Source: DATMRF01 sp035566435
Lineage (GTDB): Bacteria > Verrucomicrobiota > Verrucomicrobiia > Limisphaerales > UBA8199
Assembly: GCA_035566435.1 (NCBI GenBank)
Contig: DATMRF010000088.1
Coordinates: 1 to 64,000 of the forward strand
DNA: 64,000 nucleotides
Reading direction: 5' to 3'
Both the position numbers and the translations under genes were made by a program. Numbering within the stretch: position 1 is the first letter of the stretch; each line of letters starts with the position of its first letter. Under the pieces are notes generated by a model. That model made no database searches. It saw nothing but the letters and a program-made list of their open reading frames with translations, and was not told where the DNA came from. This document shows, piece after piece, positions 15,906 through 25,059 of this stretch.

Positions 15906-16721
15906 ATGCAGTTTGTAGGCCTCGTGCATCCAATAGCGCTTCAGCTCGGACGGTTCACTATCACCTCGTACGGCGTGATGGTGGCCCTGGCTTTTGTGGC
16001 TGGGCTCTGGACGGCTAGCCGCCGTAGCTTGCGCGATGGCATTCCGAGTGACAGAATTCTGGACCTCGGCCCCTGGCTCATCGTCGGCGCCATCCTGGGC
16101 GCACGCACCCTGTACGTCGCCTCCTACTGGCACGAGGAATTCGCCGACCGGCCCTTCCCCGAGGTTTTTGCGGTTTGGCGCGGCGGCCTCGTGTTCTACG
16201 GCGGCTTGATTGGCGCGTCTTTCGCGTGCCTCCTTTACGCGCGCATCAAGAAAGTTCCGCTCTGGAAACTGGCCGACGTCCTCGCGCCGAGTATCGCTTT
16301 GGGTTCGGTGTTCGGCCGACTGGGCTGCCTGCTCAACGGCTGTTGCTATGGCCGCGCGTGTCAGCTTCCGTGGGCCATCACCTTTCCCCCGGACTCCCGC
16401 TCCGCACCTGCGGGCATTCCTCGCCACCCGGTCCAGCTTTACGATTCGTTGCTCAACCTGGTTTGTTACCTCGGTCTCGCCTGGTTGTATCGCCGCAAGA
16501 AATTCGATGGCCAGGTATTTGCCACCTATCTCATGAGCTATGCTTTCCTGCGCTCCTTTGTTGAAATGTTCCGTGGCGATTACCCCCAGCACTACCTGGG
16601 TGGCTGGGCCACCCCGGCTCAGCTTGTGAGCATCGGAATCCTCGCTGCTGGCGTGGTCCTATTGTCTGTGCTGCGGCGTCTGAAACCTGCCCTGCAAGCG
16701 AGGATAGAAGCGAAAAGGTAA
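15906..16721 (+). CDS. lgt: Prolipoprotein diacylglyceryl transferase
   Basis: Lgt transfers diacylglycerol from phosphatidylglycerol to the lipobox cysteine of prolipoproteins in the inner membrane. The 271-residue polytopic protein has the signature GRLGCLLNGCCYG near residue 140, the essential-Arg region, HPVQLYDSLLNL and a C-terminal FRGDYP segment. About seven transmembrane segments are visible. miaA begins three bases after its stop, so the two are co-transcribed. Lipoproteins that would use it occur in this window (33455-33670). Confidence 0.96.
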   Translation: MQFVGLVHPIALQLGRFTITSYGVMVALAFVAGLWTASRRSLRDGIPSDRILDLGPWLIVGAILGARTLYVASYWHEEFADRPFPEVFAVWRGGLVFYGGLIGASFACLLYARIKKVPLWKLADVLAPSIALGSVFGRLGCLLNGCCYGRACQLPWAITFPPDSRSAPAGIPRHPVQLYDSLLNLVCYLGLAWLYRRKKFDGQVFATYLMSYAFLRSFVEMFRGDYPQHYLGGWATPAQLVSIGILAAGVVLLSVLRRLKPALQARIEAKR

Positions 16722-16724
16722 GAA

Positions 16725-17738
16725 ATGGAAAGCAGCTCCGGGTCCCACCCACCCTCGTCCATTCTCCAGCCTCAAGATCCTCGCGTTCTGCTGCTGGCCG
16801 GTCCCACCGCGGTGGGGAAATCCGAAATCGCGCTGCTCTTGGCCGAGCGGCTCGGCGCGGAAATCGTGTCGGTCGATTCGATGCAAGTCTATCGCGGCCT
16901 GGATATCGGCACCGCCAAACCATCGACCGCCGAATTGGCGCGCGTCCGCCATCACCTGATTGACGTAGCCGACCTTGCCGACTCGTTCGATGCCGCGCAA
17001 TTCCTCCGTCTGGCACGCTCAGCCGTGGCCGATATCCACGCCCGGGGAAAGGTCGCCCTGCTTTGCGGCGGCACGGGACTCTATTTCAAAGCTTTCCTCC
17101 AAGGACTGGGAGAGACCCCGCCCGGCAATCTCCAGCTCCGCGCCCAGCTCCAAACGACGCCGCTGCCTGAGCTGCTGAACGAGCTGGCGGAGCGCGACCC
17201 GGTCACTTTCGAACGGATCGACCGCCAGAACCCGCGCCGGATCATCCGCGCAGTCGAAGTCATCCGGCTTACCGGCAAGCCATTCTCCCAACAGCGTGCT
17301 GTGTGGGGTCAAAGCAACCGCCTTGCGCCTTCCGCGTCGCACTTCTTTGGACTGATTCGCTCCACCGAGGACTTGCGCCGCCGCATCGCCGCCAGGGTGG
17401 ACGACATGTTCCGCCGAGGTATGGTGGCCGAGACCGAACAACTCCTCCGCCGCGGCCTCGTGAATAACCAAACCGCCATGCAGGCGCTCGGATATCGGCA
17501 GGTTGCGGAATACCTGCAAGGGGTTCGCTCGCTGCCCGAGACCATCGAACTGGTTAGGATACGAACTCGCCAGTTCGCTAAGCGCCAAATGACGTGGTTT
17601 CGCCGCCAGCTCCCGCTGACGTGGATTCACCTGACAACGAGCGATGCCCCTGACAATGTCGCTAAGCGAATTGCGCAACGGTTCGCCAGCGAGTCTCCGA
17701 CCCGCTCGGCCGTATTAGGCGACCAGGGGATCATTTGA
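16725..17738 (+). CDS. miaA: tRNA dimethylallyltransferase
   Basis: MiaA transfers a dimethylallyl group to N6 of A37 in tRNAs that read UNN codons. The 337-residue protein carries the P-loop LAGPTAVGKSEIALLLAE near residues 25-42, then EIVSVDSMQVYRGLDIGTAKP, HHLIDVADL, LLCGGTGLYFKAFLQGL and the C-terminal tRNA-contact block RTRQFAKRQMTWFRR. It is somewhat longer than the usual ~310 because of N- and C-terminal tails. It converges on ftsK. Confidence 0.96.
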   Translation: MESSSGSHPPSSILQPQDPRVLLLAGPTAVGKSEIALLLAERLGAEIVSVDSMQVYRGLDIGTAKPSTAELARVRHHLIDVADLADSFDAAQFLRLARSAVADIHARGKVALLCGGTGLYFKAFLQGLGETPPGNLQLRAQLQTTPLPELLNELAERDPVTFERIDRQNPRRIIRAVEVIRLTGKPFSQQRAVWGQSNRLAPSASHFFGLIRSTEDLRRRIAARVDDMFRRGMVAETEQLLRRGLVNNQTAMQALGYRQVAEYLQGVRSLPETIELVRIRTRQFAKRQMTWFRRQLPLTWIHLTTSDAPDNVAKRIAQRFASESPTRSAVLGDQGII

Positions 17739-17777
17739 GTGGTGGCGGCTTCTCGCACCTTTTTCGCAAACCATCGG

Positions 17778-20435
17778 TCAACCTGTCCTCGCCGTCGCTC
17801 CATCCGCGCCCGTGCCGTCCAAATCAATTAAAATGTCCCTTGGTTCGGCTCCCTTGCTTGGTCCCACGATTCCACGGTTCTCCAGTTCGTCCATGATGCG
17901 CGCGGCGCGGCCATAGCCGAGGCGCAGCCGCCGCTGCAACAACGATACGCTGGCTTTCTGCTCGCTCCGGATCACCTCGATGCACTGCTGGATGATTTCC
18001 TCATCCTCGTCAATGCCGCCCTCCCCGTCGAAGCCGGCCGAGGGCTTGGAAAGCTGCTGGTGAATCTCCATTTCGTAGCTTGGCTTCGCCTGTTTGGCGA
18101 TAAACCCCACGATGTCTTGGATTTCCTGGTCCGTGACCAGCGAACCCTGTGCGCGAATCAACTTCGCCGAGCCCGGTGGCAGGTACAGCATGTCGCCTTT
18201 GCCGAGCAGTTTGTCCGCTCCCATCGCGTCCAGGATCGTCCGCGAATCCACCTTCGCCGCAACCTGGAAGGCAATCCGAGCCGGGATGTTCGCCTTGATG
18301 ACGCCAGTGATGACATCGACGCTCGGCCGCTGCGTCGCCACGATGCAATGAATTCCCGCCGCGCGAGCCATTTGAGTGATGCGTGCGATGGCCATTTCCA
18401 CATCCGCCGGCGCCACCAGCATCAGGTCCGCCAGCTCGTCGATAATCACCACGATGTAGCTGAGCTTCTCCGGAATAATGATGTCTTCCTCGCGCGGCAC
18501 GACGATCTCCTCGTCCACCTCGACCGCGAACCCTTCCGCTCCGGGTTCGACCTTCTCCTTCCTCGCCATCAGCGGCAGCTCCGGCTCTTTTGGCGGCAAC
18601 GGCTTGTTCTTGGGGCGCGAATTGAACGACCCGATGTTGCGCACGCCGACCCGCGCGAAGATCTGGTACCGCTTCTCCATTTCATTTACCACCCAACGCA
18701 GTGCCAGGATGACCTTCTTTGGGTCGGTGACTACCGGCACCACCAGGTGCGGCAGCATGTTGTAGTGCTGCAGTTCGACCACCTTCGGGTCGATCATCAC
18801 GAAACGCAGTTGGTCGGGAGAAAAGCGATAGAGCAATGAGGTGATGATCGCGTTGATGCACACTGACTTCCCCGACCCGGTGCTGCCTGCGATCAGTAAG
18901 TGCGGCATCTCCGCCAGGTCTGCTACGATCGGGTTGCCATACACGTCCTTGCCGAGGCAGAGCGGAACCCGGGCTTTGGTGTTGCGCCATTCCTCGGATT
19001 CCAACAAGTCCCGGATGATCACCTTTGTCTTTATCGCGTTGGGGACCTCGACGCCCACCGAACTCTTGCCCGGCACCGGCGCGAGGATGTGAATCCGTTC
19101 GGCTTTGAGCGCGGCGGCGATGTTATTGCTCAGCGCGGTGATCTTCTCAAGCTTGACGCCCGGCGCGGGGTGCAGCTCGTAGCGCGTGATCGTCGGGCCT
19201 TTCGTAATGTCGCCCAGCGACACCTCGATATCGAACTGCGCCAGGGTTTGCTGCATCAACCGGGCGTTGGCCATCAACTCCTCTTTGGACTCGGTCGGCC
19301 TCAGAGTTTGGTCCGGGTGCTGCAGAAAGTCCAGCGATGGGAGTTGATAATTGCCGATGAGCGGGGTGGAGGCGACAGTGAGTGGCTTGGGCTTTCTGGG
19401 TGCCGGTTTGGGTTTGGCGGCGGGTGCCGACTCGCCCTGAGTCCCGGGTTCAGATTTACCCTGTTTTTCCTTTTCGTCCTCGACCATTTCCGCTGCCGAG
19501 CCCTCGGCTTTAGCCTCCGCCGTCTTGGAGTCAGCCGGCTTTGCGCCAGGCTCCGCCTTGTTGCCCAGGACTTCGGCCGTGGTCGCAGCCGCCACCTCCT
19601 TCGCGGGGATGACCTCTCCTTCGTCTGGCGGCGCCGGCTCTTTGGCGGGCTCGGGCGCGCCCGCTTTCTTCGACCGGCCCGATTTGTTTTGCGGCACGCT
19701 CAGGTCGCGAACGGTCGGTTCCGGCACCGGCTTCAGATCGGGTCCCAGGCCGGAACGCGCCACTGCTTCTTCGAGTTGCTTTTTCTGCTTCTGCAGGTCG
19801 CGCGCGCGCCGTTCCAGCGCTGCTTCCTCCGGGGTCGCTTCGCGTTCCTGGGCTTTGCGCGTCGCCCAGACCCGGCGCACCCACTCACCCAACTGGAAAT
19901 CGGTCAGGAACAGAAGACTGATCAGGTCTAGCCCAAAGTACACGATCGCGGCGCCCGTCCGGCCAAGGACTTGAAACGCGAATTGATAAAGCGTGTGGCC
20001 GACGTACCCGCCCAGGCTCGGCGCGCCGATGGCGCTCCGCGCGCGGCCGAACAGCGACGTCGTCTCGTTGAGGTGCGGCAAATCGACCAGGTGCAACAGG
20101 CCAACGAGGGACAGAAGCAGAATAACGACCCAGGGCCAGCGCCGCTTGAGGTAAAACAGAGCCTCGAAAAAGCAACCAAGGCCGACAAACGCCACCAGGA
20201 TCGGCAAAACGTACCCTGAGATACCCAACAAGGAAAAAGCGCCGCCGGCCATTTGCGCCCCTAACGGGCCGATCCAGTTATGCGCCGGGTGGTTTGGCGG
20301 ATTCTTCACGCGCGCCAGGTCGTAAGGATCGAAAGACAATACCGCCACCAGCAACAACACCGCTACCACCATCAGCACAATGCCGATGATGTCATTAAAG
20401 CCACGTGAAGGCTCGCTCGGTGATTTTCGCGCCAC
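17778..20435 (-). CDS. ftsK: DNA translocase FtsK
   Basis: FtsK pumps chromosome termini through the septum and activates XerCD. Started at the GTG at 20435 it is 885 residues (longer frame: 924). Four or so transmembrane helices occupy residues ~15-190. A 200-residue Ala/Lys/Pro/Glu-rich linker follows, then the RecA-like motor with Walker A LIAGSTGSGKSVCINA near 515-530 and Walker B YIVVIIDELADLM. A C-terminal gamma winged helix (SVSLLQRRLRLGYGRAARIMDELENRGIVG) reads KOPS-type sequences. The motor contains an acidic insert around EVDEEIVVPREEDIIIPEK. It is divergent from dinB. Confidence 0.96.
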   Translation of the reverse strand: MARKSPSEPSRGFNDIIGIVLMVVAVLLLVAVLSFDPYDLARVKNPPNHPAHNWIGPLGAQMAGGAFSLLGISGYVLPILVAFVGLGCFFEALFYLKRRWPWVVILLLSLVGLLHLVDLPHLNETTSLFGRARSAIGAPSLGGYVGHTLYQFAFQVLGRTGAAIVYFGLDLISLLFLTDFQLGEWVRRVWATRKAQEREATPEEAALERRARDLQKQKKQLEEAVARSGLGPDLKPVPEPTVRDLSVPQNKSGRSKKAGAPEPAKEPAPPDEGEVIPAKEVAAATTAEVLGNKAEPGAKPADSKTAEAKAEGSAAEMVEDEKEKQGKSEPGTQGESAPAAKPKPAPRKPKPLTVASTPLIGNYQLPSLDFLQHPDQTLRPTESKEELMANARLMQQTLAQFDIEVSLGDITKGPTITRYELHPAPGVKLEKITALSNNIAAALKAERIHILAPVPGKSSVGVEVPNAIKTKVIIRDLLESEEWRNTKARVPLCLGKDVYGNPIVADLAEMPHLLIAGSTGSGKSVCINAIITSLLYRFSPDQLRFVMIDPKVVELQHYNMLPHLVVPVVTDPKKVILALRWVVNEMEKRYQIFARVGVRNIGSFNSRPKNKPLPPKEPELPLMARKEKVEPGAEGFAVEVDEEIVVPREEDIIIPEKLSYIVVIIDELADLMLVAPADVEMAIARITQMARAAGIHCIVATQRPSVDVITGVIKANIPARIAFQVAAKVDSRTILDAMGADKLLGKGDMLYLPPGSAKLIRAQGSLVTDQEIQDIVGFIAKQAKPSYEMEIHQQLSKPSAGFDGEGGIDEDEEIIQQCIEVIRSEQKASVSLLQRRLRLGYGRAARIMDELENRGIVGPSKGAEPRDILIDLDGTGADGATARTG

Positions 20436-20686
20436 GCAACCAAAGTAACAGTTCGCGGTAACGAGTGACAAGCGTGATGCGGGGCGGGGGAAACGTGGGG
20501 CTGACCGGCGTTGCTTTCCAGATCGACTTCTGGACTTTTGAGCTGGGTTCAAAATGCATAAGCTGCATCCGTGAAGACAAAACTCAGCAATTACGAAGCG
20601 ACGCCGAACATGGAATCATCCCGTTCTATATACTCCTTGCCTCTGGCTTCAGTCGTTTGACCGCTGACCAAATTCCCACGGCTGTC

Positions 20687-21817
20687 ATGCCGCGCGTCAT
20701 TTTCCATCTCGACATGGACGCCTTCTACGCCTCCGTGGAGCAACGCGATAATCCGGACTTGCGGGGGAAGCCGGTTATCGTGGGGAGCCCGCCCACACAG
20801 CGTGGGGTCGTTTGCGCCGCGAGTTATGAAGCGAGGAAATTCGGCGTCCGGTCCGCTATGCCTAGCGCGACTGCCGGGCGGCTTTGCCCCAAAGGGATCT
20901 TTCTACCTCCTCGCATGGAGAACTACAAGGCCGAGTCTGCGAAAATCATGGACCTGCTTGCCCGGACTGGTGCAACCGTCGAGGCGATGTCGATCGACGA
21001 AGCCTACCTGGATGTGTCCGGAGTGACTGCTCAGCCCGCGACCGGTGTTATCGCCTTCAACGATGAGGGAACCCAGGACGACGCCTCGGAGCCCGATACG
21101 GACCGCGCACTCTACGCTGCGGTGCCGCTGGCACGCGAGCTGAAGCGGAAGATTCTCGCCGAGCGTCGTCTCACTGCCACCATCGGCATCGCCACAAACA
21201 AGCTCCTCGCGAAGCTTGCCAGCGATTTCCAAAAACCCGACGGCCTCACACTGGTTCCCGAGCGCGACAAGGTGCAGTTCCTGAGGCCTTTGGCGGTGCG
21301 AGCCCTGCACGGAGTCGGCCGCGCCACCGAAGACATCCTGCATCGCGCTGGCGTCGAGACCGTTGGCGATTTGCAGGATTATCCGGGTGACCTGCGAGCG
21401 CTGATTGGTTCATTTGCCGTCCGGCTTAGGGCTTTTGCCTTCGGCGAGGACGACCGGCCCCTGGAGGTGGACGACACGATCAAGAGCATCAGCAGCGAGG
21501 AGACTTTTCTGCACGATACCGAGGACCGCCGTATCCTGAAGAAGTCGCTCCGCGACCAGGCGGCGGATGTCTCAGGCAAACTCAAACGCAAACGTCTCGC
21601 CGCGCATACCGTTCAGGTCAAGCTCCGGTACAGCGACTTCAGGACCCTGACGCGCCAGTTGACCGTCGAGGGGCCAATCACGGAAGCTGAGGAGCTCTAC
21701 CGCCTGGCGTGCTTTCTCCTGGCCCGGGAAAAGCTGGTGTCGCGGCCTTTGCGGCTGCTCGGCCTGGGCGTCAGCCACTTGGACCTCCCGGTGGCCCGCC
21801 AGCTCGAGCTGTGGTGA
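20687..21817 (+). CDS. dinB: DNA polymerase IV (Y-family)
   Basis: A 376-residue translesion polymerase. Palm motifs are IFHLDMDAFYASVEQRDNP at residue ~4 and MSIDEAYLDVSG near 103, carrying the catalytic Asp/Glu residues. Steric and finger segments include GVVCAASYEARKFGVRSAMPS. It ends RQLELW, matching the QL-x-L-[FW] form of beta-clamp-binding peptides. Residues ~110-140 (AQPATGVIAFNDEGTQDDASEPD) form an acidic insert not usual in Pol IV. The ATG at 20687 is chosen; the frame runs upstream but those residues look non-coding. Confidence 0.95.
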   Translation: MPRVIFHLDMDAFYASVEQRDNPDLRGKPVIVGSPPTQRGVVCAASYEARKFGVRSAMPSATAGRLCPKGIFLPPRMENYKAESAKIMDLLARTGATVEAMSIDEAYLDVSGVTAQPATGVIAFNDEGTQDDASEPDTDRALYAAVPLARELKRKILAERRLTATIGIATNKLLAKLASDFQKPDGLTLVPERDKVQFLRPLAVRALHGVGRATEDILHRAGVETVGDLQDYPGDLRALIGSFAVRLRAFAFGEDDRPLEVDDTIKSISSEETFLHDTEDRRILKKSLRDQAADVSGKLKRKRLAAHTVQVKLRYSDFRTLTRQLTVEGPITEAEELYRLACFLLAREKLVSRPLRLLGLGVSHLDLPVARQLELW

Positions 21818-21848
21818 CGTACGGCTCAGCCGCAACGATGGAAACGGA

Positions 21849-21992
21849 TTTTAACGCAAAGACACAAAGGCAGGAACCGGGTTTAACCTCAAACAAGAGG
21901 TTCACCTGCCGGTTGGATCAACGAACTTGCGATTGGGCTTCTGATTCCTCGGATCCTTTGCGTCTTTGCACCCTAGCGCCTTTGCGTTAAGG
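21849..21992. repeat. Inverted pair of octamer arrays (ACGCAAAG family)
   Basis: The left arm 21849-21872 has ACGCAAAG, ACACAAAG, GCA. The right arm 21955-21992 has CCTTTGCG, TCTTTGCA, CCCTAGCG, CCTTTGCG, TTAAGG, the inverse of the same word. The ~80-nt core includes a small hairpin AACCTC/GAGGTT (21885-21902). It fills the gap between convergent dinB and OPT genes. Arrays of CGCAAAGA-like words are seen in other bacteria as well. Confidence 0.85.
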
Positions 21993-22014
21993 ATTTCGAC
22001 TGAATGGATACGGC

Positions 22015-23850
22015 TCAGAGGATGGCCTGCACGAGCCCGTAAACACCCACGCTTAATGCCGCAAGCGAATCACCGGCAATCAATCCTCCGCCGACCAACG
22101 ACATCGTGCTCATGTCGGCCGGCAATCCGGCTCCCTTCCCTATCATGGCCGGAACTGGTCGCCTGGCTGTGACCGTGTCAAAAATGGTCGCCCCAATGCC
22201 GCCCGTCGTCCACCAGAGCACCGTCGGCAGCTCCACGAACCCGCCAAAAGACGACGCGTACGGGCTTGGCAACACCACGGCGTCCAGCAGAAAATCGGCC
22301 GTGCGGCCTGCGAGCGAGCGTTCCCGCAAACGCTGATAACCTGGCCGGCCCTTGATCAACTTTCGCGCCAGTTCGATCAACAGTCCCAGTGCCACGCCGA
22401 GCTGCAGCGCTTTCATTACGTGCGGCTGCGACTGCGTTATCCCTCTAAGCGCGCCGACGATTTTAAAGGTCATCGCCGATTGCCACTTGTGTGCCCCCGC
22501 GAGGTGAGGGTGGGCGAACTGGTCCTGGGTCAAAATCGGGAACGCGCTCATGAACAGTTTTGCCAGCGCGACCGCCAGCACGGCGCCCATCGTAATTCCG
22601 ACCACCTGGTAACGGAATTGGATCACCCGATTGGTGCCCAGCCGTGCGCCGGTTGAACGGTCTTGCTGCATGTCACATCCCTCATTGCACGCGATCACCA
22701 GTATGGACGCGCACAGCAGCCCAGTGCTGGCGTCGCGTAATCCGATGGCGGCCATGATGAACACCGTCATCACGAATGCGCTCGAAAGCGGGTTCCAGTC
22801 CGATAGGCCCTGCGAGATGCCATTAACGAGTACGAACAGGAAGGACAGGCCGATTCCCACCAGCAGAAACGACATCGGCTGATGAAGCACGCTGCTACCC
22901 ACCACCGCTGTGCCTGTGCCCCAAAACGCTACCCATACAAGGAGCCGCACCGTGTTGACCCGCTTCCAGTCCTCGGCGGGCCTCGCCGGAGCGGCCGCTT
23001 GTTCCCGGAACCGGCGCGACGCGCGCGCAAGAACTATTCCAACGTCCAGAATCGCCGCACCGAGAATGGTTCCCAGGGAGATGATGAATCCTATCTTTCG
23101 ATACGGATCATCCACGCCCAGCCAGCCGATGCTCACCAGATGCGGCTTCTGCCAGGCTCCAATCAAGGCAACGACGAGCGCCGGAATCGCAATCCGCGAG
23201 CCGACGATCATGCCACCGCCCAAGGTGGACGCGGAGACGCCAATCGCTGTCATCGCGGCGACCTTCAACGAGCTCACACCGGTTACGTAGCCCAACAGCA
23301 TGCCTCCGCCCAATTTTGCAATCGAGCGCTTGAGCAGGGCTCGGTCGGTCAACGCCCGCAAAATGTTCGCCACGGCCAATCCCGAGGGGTAGGGCAATTG
23401 CATGCGATCGACCAGCAGAGGCGTGTACAGCATACCGATGCCAACCCCGAACATCCCAATGCAGAGGAAGTACAGGATAAGCTGCCAGGCGGGCGGCTCC
23501 GGCAGGCCTAGCCAGACCATCGCCTGGACCAGCACCGCCATCGCGCACATGCCTGCCACCGACGCCGCCATCGTCTGCATATAGTTGGCCCCATGCTTGC
23601 CCTCCGGCCCGTAAGGCAGCGTCACTGTGCTTCCGAGAATCCCCGCCAGCACCTGGCCGCCGATGAAAAAACCGATCGAGAAATTCATGAACGCCGCCGA
23701 AATTCCCCCGAGCGGTCCAAGAATGAAAATCGCCACCCCGGCCAGCATGAGGTAGTAGGCCGGCGAGCCGATGCGCGGCAGGAAACGCTTCGGCCCCGCG
23801 CGAAGCGCGGTATCCTCAGCCGACGATGCACTCGTCAAACGCTCGACCAT
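22015..23850 (-). CDS. OPT-family oligopeptide transporter
   Basis: A 611-residue polytopic protein with 14 or more hydrophobic segments spread over its length. OPT/YSL-type sequence features are GGISAAFMNFSIGFFIGGQVLAG in the first helices, the loop MQLPYPSGLAVANILRALTD, GGGMLLGYVTGVSSLK, and a C-terminal block with YASSFGGFVELPTVLWWTTGG. OPT proteins import short peptides or metal chelates by proton coupling across the inner membrane. A second OPT protein of a different subfamily (36337-38316) and a POT transporter (34847-36259) are in the window. It converges with dinB. Confidence 0.88.
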   Translation of the reverse strand: MVERLTSASSAEDTALRAGPKRFLPRIGSPAYYLMLAGVAIFILGPLGGISAAFMNFSIGFFIGGQVLAGILGSTVTLPYGPEGKHGANYMQTMAASVAGMCAMAVLVQAMVWLGLPEPPAWQLILYFLCIGMFGVGIGMLYTPLLVDRMQLPYPSGLAVANILRALTDRALLKRSIAKLGGGMLLGYVTGVSSLKVAAMTAIGVSASTLGGGMIVGSRIAIPALVVALIGAWQKPHLVSIGWLGVDDPYRKIGFIISLGTILGAAILDVGIVLARASRRFREQAAAPARPAEDWKRVNTVRLLVWVAFWGTGTAVVGSSVLHQPMSFLLVGIGLSFLFVLVNGISQGLSDWNPLSSAFVMTVFIMAAIGLRDASTGLLCASILVIACNEGCDMQQDRSTGARLGTNRVIQFRYQVVGITMGAVLAVALAKLFMSAFPILTQDQFAHPHLAGAHKWQSAMTFKIVGALRGITQSQPHVMKALQLGVALGLLIELARKLIKGRPGYQRLRERSLAGRTADFLLDAVVLPSPYASSFGGFVELPTVLWWTTGGIGATIFDTVTARRPVPAMIGKGAGLPADMSTMSLVGGGLIAGDSLAALSVGVYGLVQAIL

Positions 23851-23867
23851 GCCTGAAATTCAGCGGA

Positions 23868-23895
23868 CCGCTTGATTACTGATGACTGGTCTCTG
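23868..23895 (+). repeat. Short word stretch (GATTACTGATGACTGG)
   Basis: GATTACTGATGACTGG plus flanking pyrimidine-rich sequence lies between the bshA-like and OPT genes. It resembles the words of the array at 32193-32286 and the stretch at 13450-13475, and is probably a small relic of that family. Confidence 0.4.
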
Positions 23896-23912
23896 TCGCC
23901 TGCCCTCTGTCC

Positions 23913-25052
23913 TTACCCCCGCCTTCCCTCTCTTCTCTCCCCGCACACTCTCCGGTACAGTTCCTCGTATCGCGGCACGATTGCGTCTGCGGAAAAAAGC
24001 TTGCCCGCTCTTTTCCGAGCGGCCCGCCCGAGAGCAGCTCGGCGCGCCGGGTCCCGAATCAGACTTTCGACAGCTGCCGCGACCGCCCTGGCATCTCCCG
24101 GCGCCACCAGTAGTCCGCTAACCTTGTCCTCCACGACCTCCGGGATCCCGCCCACCCGCGTCGCGACGCTTGGGCAGCCAAAACACATTCCCTCGAGGAC
24201 GCTTAGGCAAAAACTTTCCGTCTCGGAGGTGTACAGTCCCACATGGGCGATTTGCAGGTAGTCTTCAATATCATTGACCTTCTCTACGACGATGAGCCGG
24301 TCGGAGAGGTCTAGCCTGCGTACCTCGGCCGCAAACGGCGCGAAGCTCTCCCCGGCAAGGACGATGAGTTTGAAGCTGTCCCGCGGGCGTATGCGCGCCG
24401 CTGCCTCCAACAACAAATCGATGCGCTTGAGCGGGCGAAGATTCGAGGAGTGCAGCACCACGGCCTGTTTGTTCACGCCGAGTTCCTTGCGTACCTGCTC
24501 GGGCGAACGCCGCGCGGGGCGTGGTGTGAAGAAATTGTGAATGACATCGATGGGCCGTTCGATGCCGAGGAGCTGCCGGGTTTCGCGTTCCAGGAACGCC
24601 GAAACCGTCGTCACCGCATCCGAGTGGTTCAGCGCGTGACGGATCGCTGGCCCGTAACCGGCATCGCGGCCCAGGAGCGTCGTGTCCGTGCCGTGCAAGG
24701 TGGTCACCAGACGCGGCCGCTGTTCCGCCGGCAACATCGACTGCGCCAGCAGCGCTGCCGTCGCATGCGGCACCGCGTAATGGACGTGGAGCACGTCCAG
24801 CCGGTGTTGCCGGCTGACCTCGGCCATCTTCACTGAGAGCGGCAGCGTGTAATCCGGGTACTTGAAAAGTCCGTAATCATTAATCCCTACCGCGTGGAAG
24901 TGGATGCGGGGCGCATTCGCCGGCAGCCGGAACGGCCTTTCGTAGCTGATGAAGTGCACCTCATGTCCCCGCTTCGCCAGGTCTTCCCCGAGCGCGGAGG
25001 CAAGGATGCCGCTCCCGCCCACCGAAGGGTAACAAGTAATCCCGATATTCAT
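23913..25052 (-). CDS. bshA: N-acetyl-alpha-D-glucosaminyl L-malate synthase BshA-like glycosyltransferase
   Basis: A 379-residue GT4 glycosyltransferase. The BshA pattern is clear at the N-terminus (MNIGITCYPSVGGSGILASALGEDLAKRGHEVHFIS) and in VLHVHYAVPHATAALLA, TTLHGTDTTLLG and the donor-site segment ETESFCLSVLEGMCFGCPSVATRVGG. BshA joins UDP-GlcNAc and L-malate, the first step of bacillithiol synthesis. It is the last gene of the minus-strand operon that also holds the BshB1-like deacetylase and a short BshC-like protein, which supports the assignment. It starts 7 nt after the deacetylase stop. Confidence 0.93.
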   Translation of the reverse strand: MNIGITCYPSVGGSGILASALGEDLAKRGHEVHFISYERPFRLPANAPRIHFHAVGINDYGLFKYPDYTLPLSVKMAEVSRQHRLDVLHVHYAVPHATAALLAQSMLPAEQRPRLVTTLHGTDTTLLGRDAGYGPAIRHALNHSDAVTTVSAFLERETRQLLGIERPIDVIHNFFTPRPARRSPEQVRKELGVNKQAVVLHSSNLRPLKRIDLLLEAAARIRPRDSFKLIVLAGESFAPFAAEVRRLDLSDRLIVVEKVNDIEDYLQIAHVGLYTSETESFCLSVLEGMCFGCPSVATRVGGIPEVVEDKVSGLLVAPGDARAVAAAVESLIRDPARRAALGRAARKRAGKLFSADAIVPRYEELYRRVCGERREGRRG

Positions 25053-25059
25053 TCCGGGT

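Noticed and set aside
18900..19931. 343-codon plus-strand frame opposite ftsK
   Set aside because: Arg/Gly/Leu-rich shadow of the ftsK linker and motor; ftsK motifs on the minus strand are decisive.
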